A stretch of 64,000 nucleotides of DNA from Gemmatimonadota bacterium (GTDB taxonomy: Bacteria > Gemmatimonadota > Gemmatimonadetes > Gemmatimonadales > Gemmatimonadaceae). Below the pieces are notes generated by a model. The model had not been told where the DNA came from and searched no databases. It worked only from the letters and a program-made list of their open reading frames with translations. Of the stretch, positions 19,888-28,496 are shown one piece after another. Location of the stretch: assembly GCA_021413975.1 (NCBI GenBank), contig JAIOPJ010000054.1, forward strand, positions 248,001 to 312,000, in the 5' to 3' direction. The translations under genes and the position numbers were made by a program. Numbering within the stretch: position 1 is the stretch's first letter; the number at the start of each line of letters is the position of its first letter.

Positions 19888-21126
19888 ATGCGCGCGCGCC
19901 TCGTCCCCCTCGTTCTCCTCTCGGTCGCCTGCCAGCGCGCCAGGCCGCCCGTCCCCGCGCCGCCGGCCGAGTTCATCGTGGCGGCGGCCGACTCGGTCTT
20001 CTGGATCCGTTCCGACGCCGACGGGATCCGCGTGCGCGGCGCGCCGATGGTGCTCGCGCAGATCGGCGGGCGCTTCGCCGAGCTGTACGTCTCCGACGCC
20101 GACTACTCGTTCTACGACGCGGTCTTCATCGGACAGCGGCTCTTCAAGCGCGACATCGTGAGCGGCGACTCGGTGCAGCTCGTCGTCGACACGCTCATGC
20201 CGGCGCTCGCGCGCGCCTATGCGGCCGCGAACCCCGAGGAGCGTCCGCTGGATGCGGACGAGCAGGGGAGCGAGAACCCGCGCACGGTCGCGACCGGCGA
20301 CGTGACGGTGCTCGACGTGGTCGGTCCCTGGCTCTCGTACGAGCACCTCACCGACGTCGACGTGGTGGGCGGCGCGAACTCGCACGGCGCGCGTCGCGGG
20401 GTCGTCGACCTGCGTACGGCGAGTGCGGCGCCGCTCGATGCGATCATCGGCGCGGCGGCAGCGAGGCGCGCCGTCGCCGCGGCGCGCACCGAGTGGGGTG
20501 CGTTGCGCGATTCGCTCGCGCTGCTCGCGGCCGATTCCACGCTCGCGGCCTCGTCGGGTGCGGATCGCTTCGCCTTCGACCCGCGCAGCTTCTCCCTTGG
20601 CGTGCTCGATCGCGCATTGCAGGTGCGGTTCGCGGTCACGCAGACGGGCGCGGAGGAGGAGGCGGGCGTGCTCGAGCTCGGTCATGTGGAGGTCGACCAG
20701 CCCGACTGGTGGGCGGCCGTGAGCAACGGGTATCCGATCGATGCCCAGGCGCCCGACGGCGCGGTCGAGCGCGTCTGGGCGCGCGAGGATTTCGTGCTCG
20801 TCGGCCGGGCGGCCGACTCGCCGCAGGCGCGCGTCTCGCTCGCGATCCGCGACGCCGCCGGCAGCGAGTGGCGCCTCGGATCGGTGCCGTCGCCCATCCA
20901 ACGCGTGATGTGGATCGGCGACACCGCCGACGTGCCGGGGATGCGCGCCGCGCTCACGAAGGCCTTCAACGATGCCTCGTTCTACTCGGGCGAGAACCGG
21001 ATCGTGAATCACACGCTGCGTGGGCAGCGGCCGGAGTCGTTCGTACGGCCGGCGTCGCGCCGGCGCGCCGCGCCGCCGACGCCACGCCGGATCGCGCCGC
21101 GCGCGCGCGTGAGGACGGGCGCATGA
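19888..21126 (+). CDS. Putative lipoprotein of unknown function
   Basis: The 412-residue protein begins MRARLVPLVLLSVACQRARPP, a signal with a cysteine that could be lipidated, though serine at -3 is not the standard lipobox. The body is rich in acidic and alanine residues and includes LYVSDADYSFYDAVF and VGPWLSYEHLTDVDVVGG, which resembles exported proteins with an RsiV-like or DUF3298-like beta domain; this is only a resemblance. A basic proline-rich tail of about 35 residues ends it. A possible -10 element TATATT lies at 19877-19882. Its stop overlaps the thioesterase start. Confidence 0.7.
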   Translation: MRARLVPLVLLSVACQRARPPVPAPPAEFIVAAADSVFWIRSDADGIRVRGAPMVLAQIGGRFAELYVSDADYSFYDAVFIGQRLFKRDIVSGDSVQLVVDTLMPALARAYAAANPEERPLDADEQGSENPRTVATGDVTVLDVVGPWLSYEHLTDVDVVGGANSHGARRGVVDLRTASAAPLDAIIGAAAARRAVAAARTEWGALRDSLALLAADSTLAASSGADRFAFDPRSFSLGVLDRALQVRFAVTQTGAEEEAGVLELGHVEVDQPDWWAAVSNGYPIDAQAPDGAVERVWAREDFVLVGRAADSPQARVSLAIRDAAGSEWRLGSVPSPIQRVMWIGDTADVPGMRAALTKAFNDASFYSGENRIVNHTLRGQRPESFVRPASRRRAAPPTPRRIAPRARVRTGA

Positions 21127-21665
21127 GCGGATCGGCCGTGCGCGCGGCGTTGCCGGTGAGCGCATCGCGACATGAGTCGTCGGCCCTCATGATGCCCGAG
21201 GACGCGAACCTGCTCGGGAACGTGTTCGGCGGTGCGGTGATGGCGCTCATGGACAAGACGGCCGCCGTCTGCGCGATGCGCCACGCCCGTCAGCAGTGCG
21301 TGACCGTCTCGGTGGACCGGATCGAGTTCCGCGAGCCGATCCACGTGGGCGAGCTCGTGGTGCTCAAGGCGAGCGTGAACTTCGTGGGCCGGAGCTCCAT
21401 GGAGGTCGGCGTGCGCGTGGAGGCCGAGGACCTGCGCACCGGACTCCGCCGTCACACCAACTCCTGCTATCTGACGTTCGTGGCGATCGACGCGGCGGGG
21501 CGCCCCGCCGAGGTCCCGGCGATCATCGCCGAGTCGCACGAGGAGCGGCGTCGCTACGAGGCCGCGCAGGCGCGGCGCGCGCGGAGGCTGGATGAACGCG
21601 CCGCCGAGGCGCAGCACACGAGAGCCCATGCCGCCGCGCACGCGGCCACGGAGCCCGCGACATGA
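21123..21665 (+). CDS. Acyl-CoA thioesterase, hotdog fold
   Basis: The 180-residue protein contains one hotdog domain of the YciA/ACOT type. The hallmark NLLGNVFGGAVMALMDKTAA (residues about 30-49) includes the catalytic aspartate after MAL-M, followed by VTVSVDRIEFREPIHVGEL and TNSCYLTFVAID. These enzymes hydrolyse acyl-CoA to free acid and CoA in the cytoplasm. After residue 140 comes a charged helical tail (EERRRYEAAQARRARRLDE) not found in the minimal domain. It overlaps its neighbours by four bases on both sides, so it is in an operon with 19888 and 21662. Confidence 0.88.
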   Translation: MSGSAVRAALPVSASRHESSALMMPEDANLLGNVFGGAVMALMDKTAAVCAMRHARQQCVTVSVDRIEFREPIHVGELVVLKASVNFVGRSSMEVGVRVEAEDLRTGLRRHTNSCYLTFVAIDAAGRPAEVPAIIAESHEERRRYEAAQARRARRLDERAAEAQHTRAHAAAHAATEPAT

Positions 21666-22063
21666 CCGCACCGCAGACCGTCACGCTCTGGACCGCCGAG
21701 CGCGCGAACCGCGCCCTGCCGCTCGTGCGCCGCATCGCCGATGATCTCGTGCGCACCTATGACCAGTGGCGCAGGCTCGTGGCCGAGTTCGAGCTGGTCT
21801 CCGTGGGCATCACGTCGGCTGCGACCGCGGAGGCCGAGCGGTTGCAGCGCGAGGTGCAGCGCGCCGCGACCGACATCGAGGAGTTCGTGAAGGAGCTCAC
21901 CGAACTCGGCGTCGAGTGCAAGTCGCTCGAGAGCGGACTCTTCGACTTCCCGTCCGAGCGTGACGGCCGGATCGTGTATCTCTGCTGGCTCCACGGCGAA
22001 CGGACCGTCGGGCACTGGCACGAGGTCGACGGCGGGTTCGCCGGACGGCAGCCGATCGAGTAG
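21662..22063 (+). CDS. DUF2203 family protein
   Basis: The 133-residue protein matches DUF2203: LWTAERANRALPLVRRIADD at the start, a coiled helical middle (EAERLQREVQRAATDIEEFVK), then the conserved ELGVECKSLESGLFDFPS, GRIVYLCWLHGE and the closing HWHEVDGGFAGRQPI. The family is widespread and uncharacterised; it is often near thioesterase or metabolic genes. It starts with an ATG overlapping the thioesterase stop and ends at a bidirectional hairpin shared with the convergent rnz gene. Confidence 0.88.
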   Translation: MTAPQTVTLWTAERANRALPLVRRIADDLVRTYDQWRRLVAEFELVSVGITSAATAEAERLQREVQRAATDIEEFVKELTELGVECKSLESGLFDFPSERDGRIVYLCWLHGERTVGHWHEVDGGFAGRQPIE

Positions 22064-22070
22064 TCCTGCG

Positions 22071-22101
22071 CCGTCCGTCGGATCAGGGAGCGGACGGACG
22101 G
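22071..22101. terminator. Bidirectional hairpin between DUF2203 and rnz
   Basis: CCGTCCGTC (22071-22079) pairs perfectly with GACGGACGG (22093-22101) across a 13-base loop. It sits in the 39 bases between two convergent genes, the position expected of a shared terminator. No T run is present. Confidence 0.6.
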
Positions 22102-22102
22102 G

Positions 22103-23053
22103 TCAGGCGGACGCGCCTCCGTGCGGCACCGCATCGCGGTACGGCACCTCGATCTCCATGCCGTCCTTGGCCATCACGAGCGTGCCGCTGAAGACCTCGC
22201 GCGCCTCGCGCGCGAGGTCGCTCGGATCGCGCGAGTAGCGCGCCGAGAAGTGCGTGAGCACGAGCGTGCCCACGCCGGCCATCTTCGCGACGGTCGCCGC
22301 CTCGCGTGCGGTCGAGTGCATGGTCTCGGCGGCGCGCGCTGCGTCCTCGTCACCGAACGTCGACTCGTGCACCAGCAGGTCGGCGCCGGCGGCCTGCTCG
22401 ATCGTCGCCGCGCAGGGCCGCGTGTCGCCGGTGATGACGATCGTGCGGCCCGGCCGTGTGGGACCGACGAGCACCGACGGCGCGATCACGCGGCCGTCGG
22501 CGAGCGTGATCGACTCGCCCTTGTGGATGCGGCCCCAGAGCGGGCCCTCCTCGATGCCGAGCTCGCGCGCGAGGTCGGGATCGAAGCGGCCGCGTCGCTC
22601 GTACTCCGCGAGCGCATAGCCCACGGCCGCGCCATTGCGATGCTCCACGGCGAACGGCCGGATCTCGTAGTCCTTCCGTTTGATCGGTGTGCCGGGCTCC
22701 ACCTCGGTGACGGTGAGCGGGAAGGTGAGCTTCTCGTTCCCGAGCCCTTCGGCGCGCTTGAAGAGCGCGGCCGCGCCCTTGGGGCCCCACACGTTCAGCG
22801 GCTCGGTGCGTGCCTGCAGCGCGAGCGTCTTGAGCAGACCCAGCGCGCCGAGGAAGTGGTCGGTGTGGAAATGCGTGAAGAAGATGTCGCCGAGCGTGAA
22901 GCCGACCCCCCAGCGCATCATCTGCCGCTGCGTGCCCTCGCCGCAATCGAACAGCATCGTCTCGCCTTCGCGGGTGACCGCGATCGACGAGAGGCCGCGT
23001 TCCACGGTGGGGCGCGAGGCGGAGGTGCCGAGGAAGCGGAGCGAGAGCGACAT
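22103..23053 (-). CDS. rnz: Ribonuclease Z
   Basis: The 316-residue beta-lactamase-fold enzyme processes tRNA 3' ends. The zinc motif THFHTDH is at residues 60-66, preceded by FDCGEGTQRQMM, and followed by the other ligands in VEHRNGA, GDTRPC and THFSARY. PLWGRIHKGESI is the flexible-arm-adjacent block of bacterial RNase Z. The length is normal (about 305-320). On the minus strand the ATG at 23053 is preceded within 12 bases by TAGTTTTC, a box also seen before two other transcripts in the window. The gene is divergent from the small protein gene at 23143. Confidence 0.92.
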   Translation of the reverse strand: MSLSLRFLGTSASRPTVERGLSSIAVTREGETMLFDCGEGTQRQMMRWGVGFTLGDIFFTHFHTDHFLGALGLLKTLALQARTEPLNVWGPKGAAALFKRAEGLGNEKLTFPLTVTEVEPGTPIKRKDYEIRPFAVEHRNGAAVGYALAEYERRGRFDPDLARELGIEEGPLWGRIHKGESITLADGRVIAPSVLVGPTRPGRTIVITGDTRPCAATIEQAAGADLLVHESTFGDEDAARAAETMHSTAREAATVAKMAGVGTLVLTHFSARYSRDPSDLAREAREVFSGTLVMAKDGMEIEVPYRDAVPHGGASA

Positions 23054-23142
23054 GGCGGAAAACTAACGCCGCCAAGGGGACCGGGCCGGTGCTATCCTTC
23101 GACCGTGAGGTCGATCAGCGGCGCGCGCCTGGAGGGGCACCA

Positions 23143-23415
23143 GTGTCGAGAGCATTCCTGCGGGACGACGCGGAGGGGGAGATGCCCCGCCGCAACTACG
23201 GGCTCCCCGAGCGGGATGATCCCGGCTACGATCGCGCGGCCGCGCGGGCGCTGCTCGAGGCGGCGCGCGTGAGCGAGACTCAGCTCGCCGAGCGCGCCAC
23301 CGGCTACTACTGGGGCGAGCCGGTGCTGCGGCCGTACGTGGAGGAGATGCTCGCCGAGGCCGAGAAGGCGCAGGATGACCGGCTCGAGCAGGTGGCGCGG
23401 CGGTTCCTGCGGTGA
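23143..23415 (+). CDS. Small conserved-looking protein, unknown function
   Basis: The 90-residue soluble protein starts at a GTG preceded by GGAGGGG six bases upstream, which is why the longer in-frame start at 23089 is not used. It begins SRAFLRDDAEGE, a start similar to small proteins found near transcription-elongation or repair genes, and then shows a charged helix, the patch ATGYYWGEPVLRPY, and a final amphipathic helix. I do not recognise a named family. It overlaps the APC permease start (GTGA at 23412-23415), so the two are cotranscribed; whether the function is linked is unknown. Confidence 0.68.
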   Translation: MSRAFLRDDAEGEMPRRNYGLPERDDPGYDRAAARALLEAARVSETQLAERATGYYWGEPVLRPYVEEMLAEAEKAQDDRLEQVARRFLR

Positions 23416-24770
23416 CGCGCTCCTCCCCCGAACCGCGCGTGGCCTCGGGGCTCCGCCGCACGCTCACCGCCCGCGACGTCGCGGTGATCACGGTCGGCAC
23501 CGTCATCGGCTCCGGGATCTTCCTCACGCCCGGCGGCGTGTTGCGGAACTCCGGCTCGGTCGGCGTATCGATGCTCGTCTGGGTCGGCGGCGGTCTCCTC
23601 ACCCTGCTCGGCGCGCTCTCCTACGCCGAACTCGGGTGTTCGCGCCCGGGAGCCGGCGGGCTCTACGCCTACATCCGCGACGCGTTCGGTCCGGCCGCGG
23701 CCTTCACCTTCGGCTGGACGCTCTTCGTGGTGATCGCGAGCGGCAGCGTCGCCACGCTCGCCGTCGCCGCGGGGGACAATCTCGGGGCGGTCATGCCGCT
23801 CGGTCCGGTGGGCAGGAAGATCGTGGCCCTGACGATCATCGGCGGGATCGCCGCGATGAACGTCCGCGGCACGCGCGGGAGCGCCAATGCGCTCGGCGTC
23901 GCGACCGCGCTCAAGGTCGGCGTGCTGGCGATCCTGATCGTCGCGCTCCCGCTGATGGGCACCGGCTGGCAGCAGGTGGGCGCGGTCTGGCCCGCGCAGG
24001 TCACGGGTCCTGTGCTCTCGGGCGGGCTCGTCGCGATGGTCTCGGTGCTCTGGGCGTACGAAGGGTGGCAGTACGCGACCTTCGTGGGCGGTGAGGTGAT
24101 CGACCCGCAACGGAACTTCCCGCTCGGGCTCGTCCTCGGGACCGGCCTGCTCCTGGCCATCTACGTGCTGGTGAACGTGGGCTATCTCGCGGCGCTCGGG
24201 CCCGACCGGTTGGCGCAGTCGAGCGCGGTCGCGTCGGAGTCGGTGGGCGCGGTCTTCGGTCCGGTCGCGGCGCGTCTCGTCGCCATCCCGGTGCTCGTCT
24301 CGATCATCAGTGCGGCGCATGGCCTCACGCTCACGGCGGCGCGCGTGTTCCACAGCATGGCCGCCGACGGTGCCTTCTTCGCCAGGCTGGGCGACGTGCA
24401 TCCCCGCTTCGGGACGCCGGCGACCTCGATCATCGCGCTCTCGGCGTGGAGCGCGATCCTGGCGCTGAGCGGCACGTTCGACACGCTGCTCACCTACGTG
24501 GTCTTCGTGTCCTGGATCTTCTACGGGCTGGGGGGCGCGTGCGTGCTCGTCTTCCGGGTGCGGGAGCCGGACCTGCCGCGGCCGATGAAGGTGCCGGGGT
24601 ACCCCCTCACGCCGATCCTCTTCGTGCTCTCGGCGCTGGTGATCGTCGTGAACACCATGATCGACAACCCGCAGCGGGCGCTGATCGGCATCGCGGCCAC
24701 ACTGAGCGCGCTCCCGGTCCACGCGGTCTGGGTGCGGCGCGCGCGACGGTCGCGCGCACCGGCGGCCTGA
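23412..24770 (+). CDS. APC-family amino acid permease
   Basis: The 452-residue protein has twelve predicted membrane segments and the APC unwound-helix motif GTVIGSGIFLTPGGV at residues about 28-43, followed by ALSYAELG and GLYAYIRDAFG. These match the LAT/YfnA-like branch of amino acid-polyamine-organocation carriers. The substrate cannot be deduced from the motif set. The GTG start overlaps the stop of the preceding small gene by four bases. It ends 14 bases before a Tat-signal protein gene. Confidence 0.88.
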   Translation: MTRSSPEPRVASGLRRTLTARDVAVITVGTVIGSGIFLTPGGVLRNSGSVGVSMLVWVGGGLLTLLGALSYAELGCSRPGAGGLYAYIRDAFGPAAAFTFGWTLFVVIASGSVATLAVAAGDNLGAVMPLGPVGRKIVALTIIGGIAAMNVRGTRGSANALGVATALKVGVLAILIVALPLMGTGWQQVGAVWPAQVTGPVLSGGLVAMVSVLWAYEGWQYATFVGGEVIDPQRNFPLGLVLGTGLLLAIYVLVNVGYLAALGPDRLAQSSAVASESVGAVFGPVAARLVAIPVLVSIISAAHGLTLTAARVFHSMAADGAFFARLGDVHPRFGTPATSIIALSAWSAILALSGTFDTLLTYVVFVSWIFYGLGGACVLVFRVREPDLPRPMKVPGYPLTPILFVLSALVIVVNTMIDNPQRALIGIAATLSALPVHAVWVRRARRSRAPAA

Positions 24771-24784
24771 GCTAACTTCGCGTC

Positions 24785-25216
24785 ATGGACCGCCGCCGAT
24801 TCTTCCTGACCGGGGCCGCCTTGGCCGGCGCCATCGTGATCACACCGCGCAGTGCCCGGGCCGCGACGCGCGTGGTGACTCGCATGGTGACGGGGACGGA
24901 CGAGCATCCCAAGCCCAGGCCGGGGATCACCGCGGCCAAGGTGACGAGCCGCGAGCAACTGGAGCGCACCCCGCTCGTGGCCGACGCCTTCGAAGCGGTG
25001 CGCGCGATCCCGCAGATCGTCGACGGACTGCGCTGTCACTGCGGCTGCGCCGGACTCCCCGGTTTCTATTCGTTGCTCAGCTGCTTCGAGGGCCCCAACG
25101 CGATGGCGCTGGCCTGCCCGATCTGCCCGGGCGAGGGTCGCATGGCGGCGCGGTTGCACAAGGGTGGCGCCACGCTCGACGAGATCCGCGCCGCGCTCGA
25201 CGCCAAGTTCGGCTGA
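24785..25216 (+). CDS. Tat-exported PCYCGC-motif-like protein
   Basis: The 143-residue protein starts with a twin-arginine signal (DRRRFFLTGAALAGA). The mature part carries LRCHCGCAGLPGFYSLLSCF and then ALACPICPGEG. The CxCGC cluster plus a downstream cysteine and CxxC match small exported proteins named for a PCYCGC motif, which may bind a metal or heme; the role is not established. The C-terminal helix KGGATLDEIRAALDAKFG is typical. Tat export suggests a cofactor is inserted before export. A strong hairpin follows at 25221. Confidence 0.78.
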   Translation: MDRRRFFLTGAALAGAIVITPRSARAATRVVTRMVTGTDEHPKPRPGITAAKVTSREQLERTPLVADAFEAVRAIPQIVDGLRCHCGCAGLPGFYSLLSCFEGPNAMALACPICPGEGRMAARLHKGGATLDEIRAALDAKFG

Positions 25217-25220
25217 GGGC

Positions 25221-25245
25221 GCGGCTGCCCGGATCGGGCAGCCGC
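25221..25245 (+). terminator. Hairpin after the CxCGC protein gene
   Basis: GCGGCTGCCCG (25221-25231) and CGGGCAGCCGC (25235-25245) form a perfect 11-base-pair stem with a three-base loop, five bases after the stop at 25216. It is a good terminator stem without a T tract. Confidence 0.65.
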
Positions 25246-25261
25246 GTCGCGCCGGTTGGTC

Positions 25262-25292
25262 ATCGGCCGACACACGGCGTGTGCCGGCCGAT
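25262..25292 (-). terminator. Hairpin after the lipoprotein gene at 25302
   Basis: ATCGGCCG and CACAC (25262-25275) pair with GTGTG and CGGCCGAT (25280-25292), a long nearly perfect stem. It lies just beyond the stop of the minus-strand gene at 25302 and back to back with the hairpin at 25221, separating convergent genes. Confidence 0.6.
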
Positions 25293-25301
25293 CACCAGAG
25301 A

Positions 25302-25754
25302 CTACGGCTTGCGCGTCGCCTCGATCATCAGGTTCCGCACCGAGTCGGCCGTCGCGACGTTGCTGTAGTGCGCGACCATGGTGCCGACGAGCTTGCCGTC
25401 GACCATGTGCAGCACGCCGCTCGTGGTCACCTTCACGCCCTTGCGGAGCACGCTCTCGTACTCGGCGACGGTCGTCATGAGGCTGTCGCCGCTGACGGTC
25501 ACCGTGAGCGGCATCACGGGACGGTTCGGGAGGAGGATCGTCCAGGCGGCCGGATCGGCCGAGGCCGTCAGCTCCGCGGTCACGAGGACCGAGTCGCCGG
25601 CCATGTTCTTCGCGACGTAGGTCCACGTGCCCGCCGCATCGGCGAGCGAGAAGGCAGGGGCGGCGGGTGCCATGGCCGCGGGCTCGGGCGTCTTCTCCTG
25701 CTTTCCGCAGGCGAGGGAGAGCAGGGCGATCAGGGCGAATCGGGTCGAGCGCAT
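25302..25754 (-). CDS. Putative lipoprotein, unknown function
   Basis: The 150-residue protein begins MRSTRFALIALLSLACGKQE, a signal with a lipobox-like LSLAC, followed by a short Pro/Ala linker. The mature domain starts DAAGTWTYVAKNMAGDSVLV and reads like a small beta-barrel of about 110 residues with VTVSGDSLMTTVAEYESVLR and GVLHMVDGKLVGTMVAHY. The pattern (a weight-of-signal versus control wording typical of lipocalin-like domains) is common in Gemmatimonadota lipoproteins, but I assign no family. The start at 25754 places the signal first. Confidence 0.7.
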   Translation of the reverse strand: MRSTRFALIALLSLACGKQEKTPEPAAMAPAAPAFSLADAAGTWTYVAKNMAGDSVLVTAELTASADPAAWTILLPNRPVMPLTVTVSGDSLMTTVAEYESVLRKGVKVTTSGVLHMVDGKLVGTMVAHYSNVATADSVRNLMIEATRKP

Positions 25755-25904
25755 GGGGATTCCTCGTGGCGTGTGATCGAGCAATGGGGGCGAGGCGCAC
25801 CAACATACGATTCCCCGTGACCGTTGTCGAATGGGCTGCGAGCTGGCGACCCCGTGCCCCGGTGATATTGTTGGATACCGGCCCCTGAACGGAGGATCCG
25901 CATC

Positions 25905-26297
25905 ATGAGGCGTCGCCTCTTCTGCACACTGCTGCTCACGGGCGCCTGGGCCTGTGCCACCCAGCCACCTCCCCAGATCGCTGGCGAGAAGGAGATCATC
26001 CGGGACTGGGTCCGCGCCTATGAAGAGGAACTGCCGGGCGACAGCGTGCAGGTCTTCCGGCCCGATGGCTCGGTGACGCTGCCGCCCAGCCGCTTCCGCA
26101 TGGCCTACAAGTTCGTCCGCGGCGGCACCTGCGAATGGCTCTTCCTCTCGCCCGACGACAACCACCGGTTCAAGCCCGGAACGTGGGCGATCGAGCCGGG
26201 CGCGGAGCCGCGGCTGCGCATCACCGCCGAGGGCACCACCACGACGTTCCGGATCGTCGAGCTCTCGTCGTCCGTGCTTCGACTCGTTCCGCGGTAG
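25905..26297 (+). CDS. Putative lipoprotein, unknown function
   Basis: The 130-residue protein has a signal with lipobox TGAWACATQ at residues about 12-20. The rest is a small domain with WVRAYEEELPGDSVQVFRP and FRMAYKFVRGGTCEWLFLSP, ending in alternating beta strands (TTTTFRIVELSSSVLRLV). I recognise no family. A good GGAGG precedes the ATG, and TATTGT at 25865-25870 may be a -10 element. It lies five bases upstream of the copper-protein gene and is probably cotranscribed with it. Confidence 0.7.
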   Translation: MRRRLFCTLLLTGAWACATQPPPQIAGEKEIIRDWVRAYEEELPGDSVQVFRPDGSVTLPPSRFRMAYKFVRGGTCEWLFLSPDDNHRFKPGTWAIEPGAEPRLRITAEGTTTTFRIVELSSSVLRLVPR

Positions 26298-26302
26298 ATC
26301 GA

Positions 26303-27190
26303 GTGCGTCTCGCCTGGGGCGGCTGGCGTACGCTCGCGGTGCTCGCCCTGGGCGCCGCCTGCGCCGCGCCGCGACCCACGCCTGCCGAACCCCGCGAAGT
26401 GACGGTCGTCGGACTCGACTACGCGTTCCAGCTGCCCGCCGAACTTCCCGCGGGATGGGTCACCTTCCGCTTCCACAACGCCGGCAAGGTGCGACACGAG
26501 TTCAACATCTCGCTCCTCAAGTCCGACGCGACGGTCCAGCAGTTCATCGCGGCCGCCAATGCGGACCAGCCCGTCACGCCGCTGCGCGACGCGACGGTCG
26601 GAGTGCTCTTCGCCGAGCCCGGCGGTGACTCGCCTTCAGGGTTGACCACCGAGCTGCTCCCGGGCCGCACCTATGTCGTGCATTGCATCTTCCGTGACAG
26701 CGAAGGCGCCCCGCCACATCACGCGATGGGGATGTACGCCGAACTCCGCGTGACGACCGCTCCGCCGGTGGTCGTCGCGGCACCGCGGATCGACACGATC
26801 ACCGGCATGGATTACGCGTACCGCGCGCCCGCCACGCTCCCGGCGGGCGTGCACCACCTCGCGTTCATCAACGTTGGTTCGCAGCGCCACGAACTCACGG
26901 TGACGCTGCTGCGCGCCGGCGTGACGGTGCAGCAGTTCATGGACGCGGAGATGGCGGAGCGCGACGTGGCCGACCTGGTCGAGAGCGATCTCGGGCTCCT
27001 GCACTCCCCCGGCCGGACCGCGCCACGCGGCCTGCTACGCGTCGATCTCCTTCCCGGCCGCGAGTATCTCCTCGAGTGCGCGTTCGCCGACAGCGATTCG
27101 GCGCCGCCGCACTTCCGCCTCGGGATGTTCGGGAGCATCCGCGTCGATGCGGCGCCGGCGCAGCCTCGGCGGCCCACGACCGGCGGTTGA
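26303..27190 (+). CDS. Duplicated cupredoxin-like lipoprotein
   Basis: The 295-residue protein starts at GTG 26303 with a signal ending LGAACAAP, a lipobox-like site. Two homologous domains follow (residues about 35-155 and 160-285). Each has a YAF or YAY strand, an RHEF / RHEL histidine, and a late block with cysteine, histidine and methionine: CIFRDSEGAPPHHAMGM in the first and CAFADSDSAPPHFRLGM in the second. His-Cys-His-Met is the ligand set of type 1 copper sites, so both domains could bind copper and carry electrons in the periplasm. The electron partner is unknown. The gene is convergent with the permease gene. Confidence 0.78.
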   Translation: MRLAWGGWRTLAVLALGAACAAPRPTPAEPREVTVVGLDYAFQLPAELPAGWVTFRFHNAGKVRHEFNISLLKSDATVQQFIAAANADQPVTPLRDATVGVLFAEPGGDSPSGLTTELLPGRTYVVHCIFRDSEGAPPHHAMGMYAELRVTTAPPVVVAAPRIDTITGMDYAYRAPATLPAGVHHLAFINVGSQRHELTVTLLRAGVTVQQFMDAEMAERDVADLVESDLGLLHSPGRTAPRGLLRVDLLPGREYLLECAFADSDSAPPHFRLGMFGSIRVDAAPAQPRRPTTGG

Positions 27191-27194
27191 GCCG

Positions 27195-28496
27195 TCAGCG
27201 GTACGGATACACGAGGTAGAACACCAACGACATCCCGGCGAGCAGCCACATCGCCGCCGGCACCTCGCGCCCTCGCCCGGTGAGCACCTTCAGCACCGGG
27301 TGCAGCAACAGGCCCGCCGTCATGCCGACGCCGATGTTGAAGGTGAAGCTCATGAGCACGATCGTGAGCAGGGCGGGGATCCACTCCGTCTGGTCGTTCC
27401 GGTCGAGCGTGGCGATCGGGCCGACCATCAGCAGGCCGATCGCCACCAGCGCCACGCCGGTCGCGTGGATCGGGACCGCCGTGAGCAGCGGCGCGAAGAA
27501 GAGCGCGCCGAGGAAGAGCAGGGCCACCACGAGCGCGGTGAACCCGGTGCGTCCCCCTTCCTCGATCCCCACCGCCGACTCCACGAACGCACCGCAGGTG
27601 GTCGTGCCGACGAGGGGCGCGAACATGTTCACCAGCGCATCGGCGAGCATCGGCTTCTCGATGTCGGGGAGGTTGCCCCGCTCGTCGAGCAGTCCCGCAC
27701 GCGCCGAGAGTCCGATGAGCGTGCCGATCGTGTCGACGAACGCCATCACGAAGACGATCACCACCACCGGCAACGCCTTGAGCGTGAGGGCACCGGCGAT
27801 GTCGAGCTGCGCGAACACCGGCGCGAGGCTCGGTGGCAGGCTCACGATCGCCTGCGGCAGGCGGGTGACGCCGACGAGCACGGAGAGCGCGCTGGTCGCG
27901 ACGATGCCGATGATCAAAGCCCCAGCGACGCGCTTCACGAGCAGCCAGACGGTGAGCAGCAGTCCGGCGAGCGCGAGCAGCGTGGTCGGATGACTGAGCG
28001 CGCCGAGCGCCACCGGCGCGCCCGGCACCCCGAGTGCCACGACGCCGATCTGGTTGAGCCCGATGAAGGTGAGGAAGAGCCCGATGCCGATCGCGAAGCT
28101 CTGCTTGAGCGACAGCGGCAGGGCGTTGGCCAGCCAGCTCCTCACGCGCAGCACCGTCAGCAGCGTGAACATCACCCCGGCCAGGAAGATCGCGCCGAGC
28201 GCCGTCTGCCAGGGGAAGCCCATGCCCTTCACCACGGTGAAGACGATGAAGGCGTTCTCGCCCATGTACGGCGCGATCGCGAAGGGGCGCTTGGCGTAGA
28301 CACCCATGATCAGCGTGCCGAACGCCGCCGAGAGGATGGTCGCGGTGATCGACGCGTCGCGCGGCATGCCGGCCGCCTCGAGGATCGCCGGGTTCACGAC
28401 GATGATGTACGCCATCGTGAGGAAGGTCGCGATGCCGGCGCGCGTCTCGGTGCGGTAGGAGGTGCCGTGGCGCGCGAACTCGAAGTACCGCTTCAC
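27195..28496 (-). CDS. NCS2 (AzgA-type) purine base permease
   Basis: The 433-residue membrane protein matches guanine/hypoxanthine permeases: RAGIATFLTMAYIIVVNPAIL near the start, APYMGENAFIVFTVV (the substrate-helix motif), and MAFVDTIGTLIGLSARAG later. About 12-14 membrane segments are present. It imports purine bases with protons. A GTG start at 28496 overlaps the stop of the exported nucleosidase gene upstream (GTGA), so the two form an operon in which one enzyme could release the base that the other takes up. Confidence 0.9.
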   Translation of the reverse strand: MKRYFEFARHGTSYRTETRAGIATFLTMAYIIVVNPAILEAAGMPRDASITATILSAAFGTLIMGVYAKRPFAIAPYMGENAFIVFTVVKGMGFPWQTALGAIFLAGVMFTLLTVLRVRSWLANALPLSLKQSFAIGIGLFLTFIGLNQIGVVALGVPGAPVALGALSHPTTLLALAGLLLTVWLLVKRVAGALIIGIVATSALSVLVGVTRLPQAIVSLPPSLAPVFAQLDIAGALTLKALPVVVIVFVMAFVDTIGTLIGLSARAGLLDERGNLPDIEKPMLADALVNMFAPLVGTTTCGAFVESAVGIEEGGRTGFTALVVALLFLGALFFAPLLTAVPIHATGVALVAIGLLMVGPIATLDRNDQTEWIPALLTIVLMSFTFNIGVGMTAGLLLHPVLKVLTGRGREVPAAMWLLAGMSLVFYLVYPYR

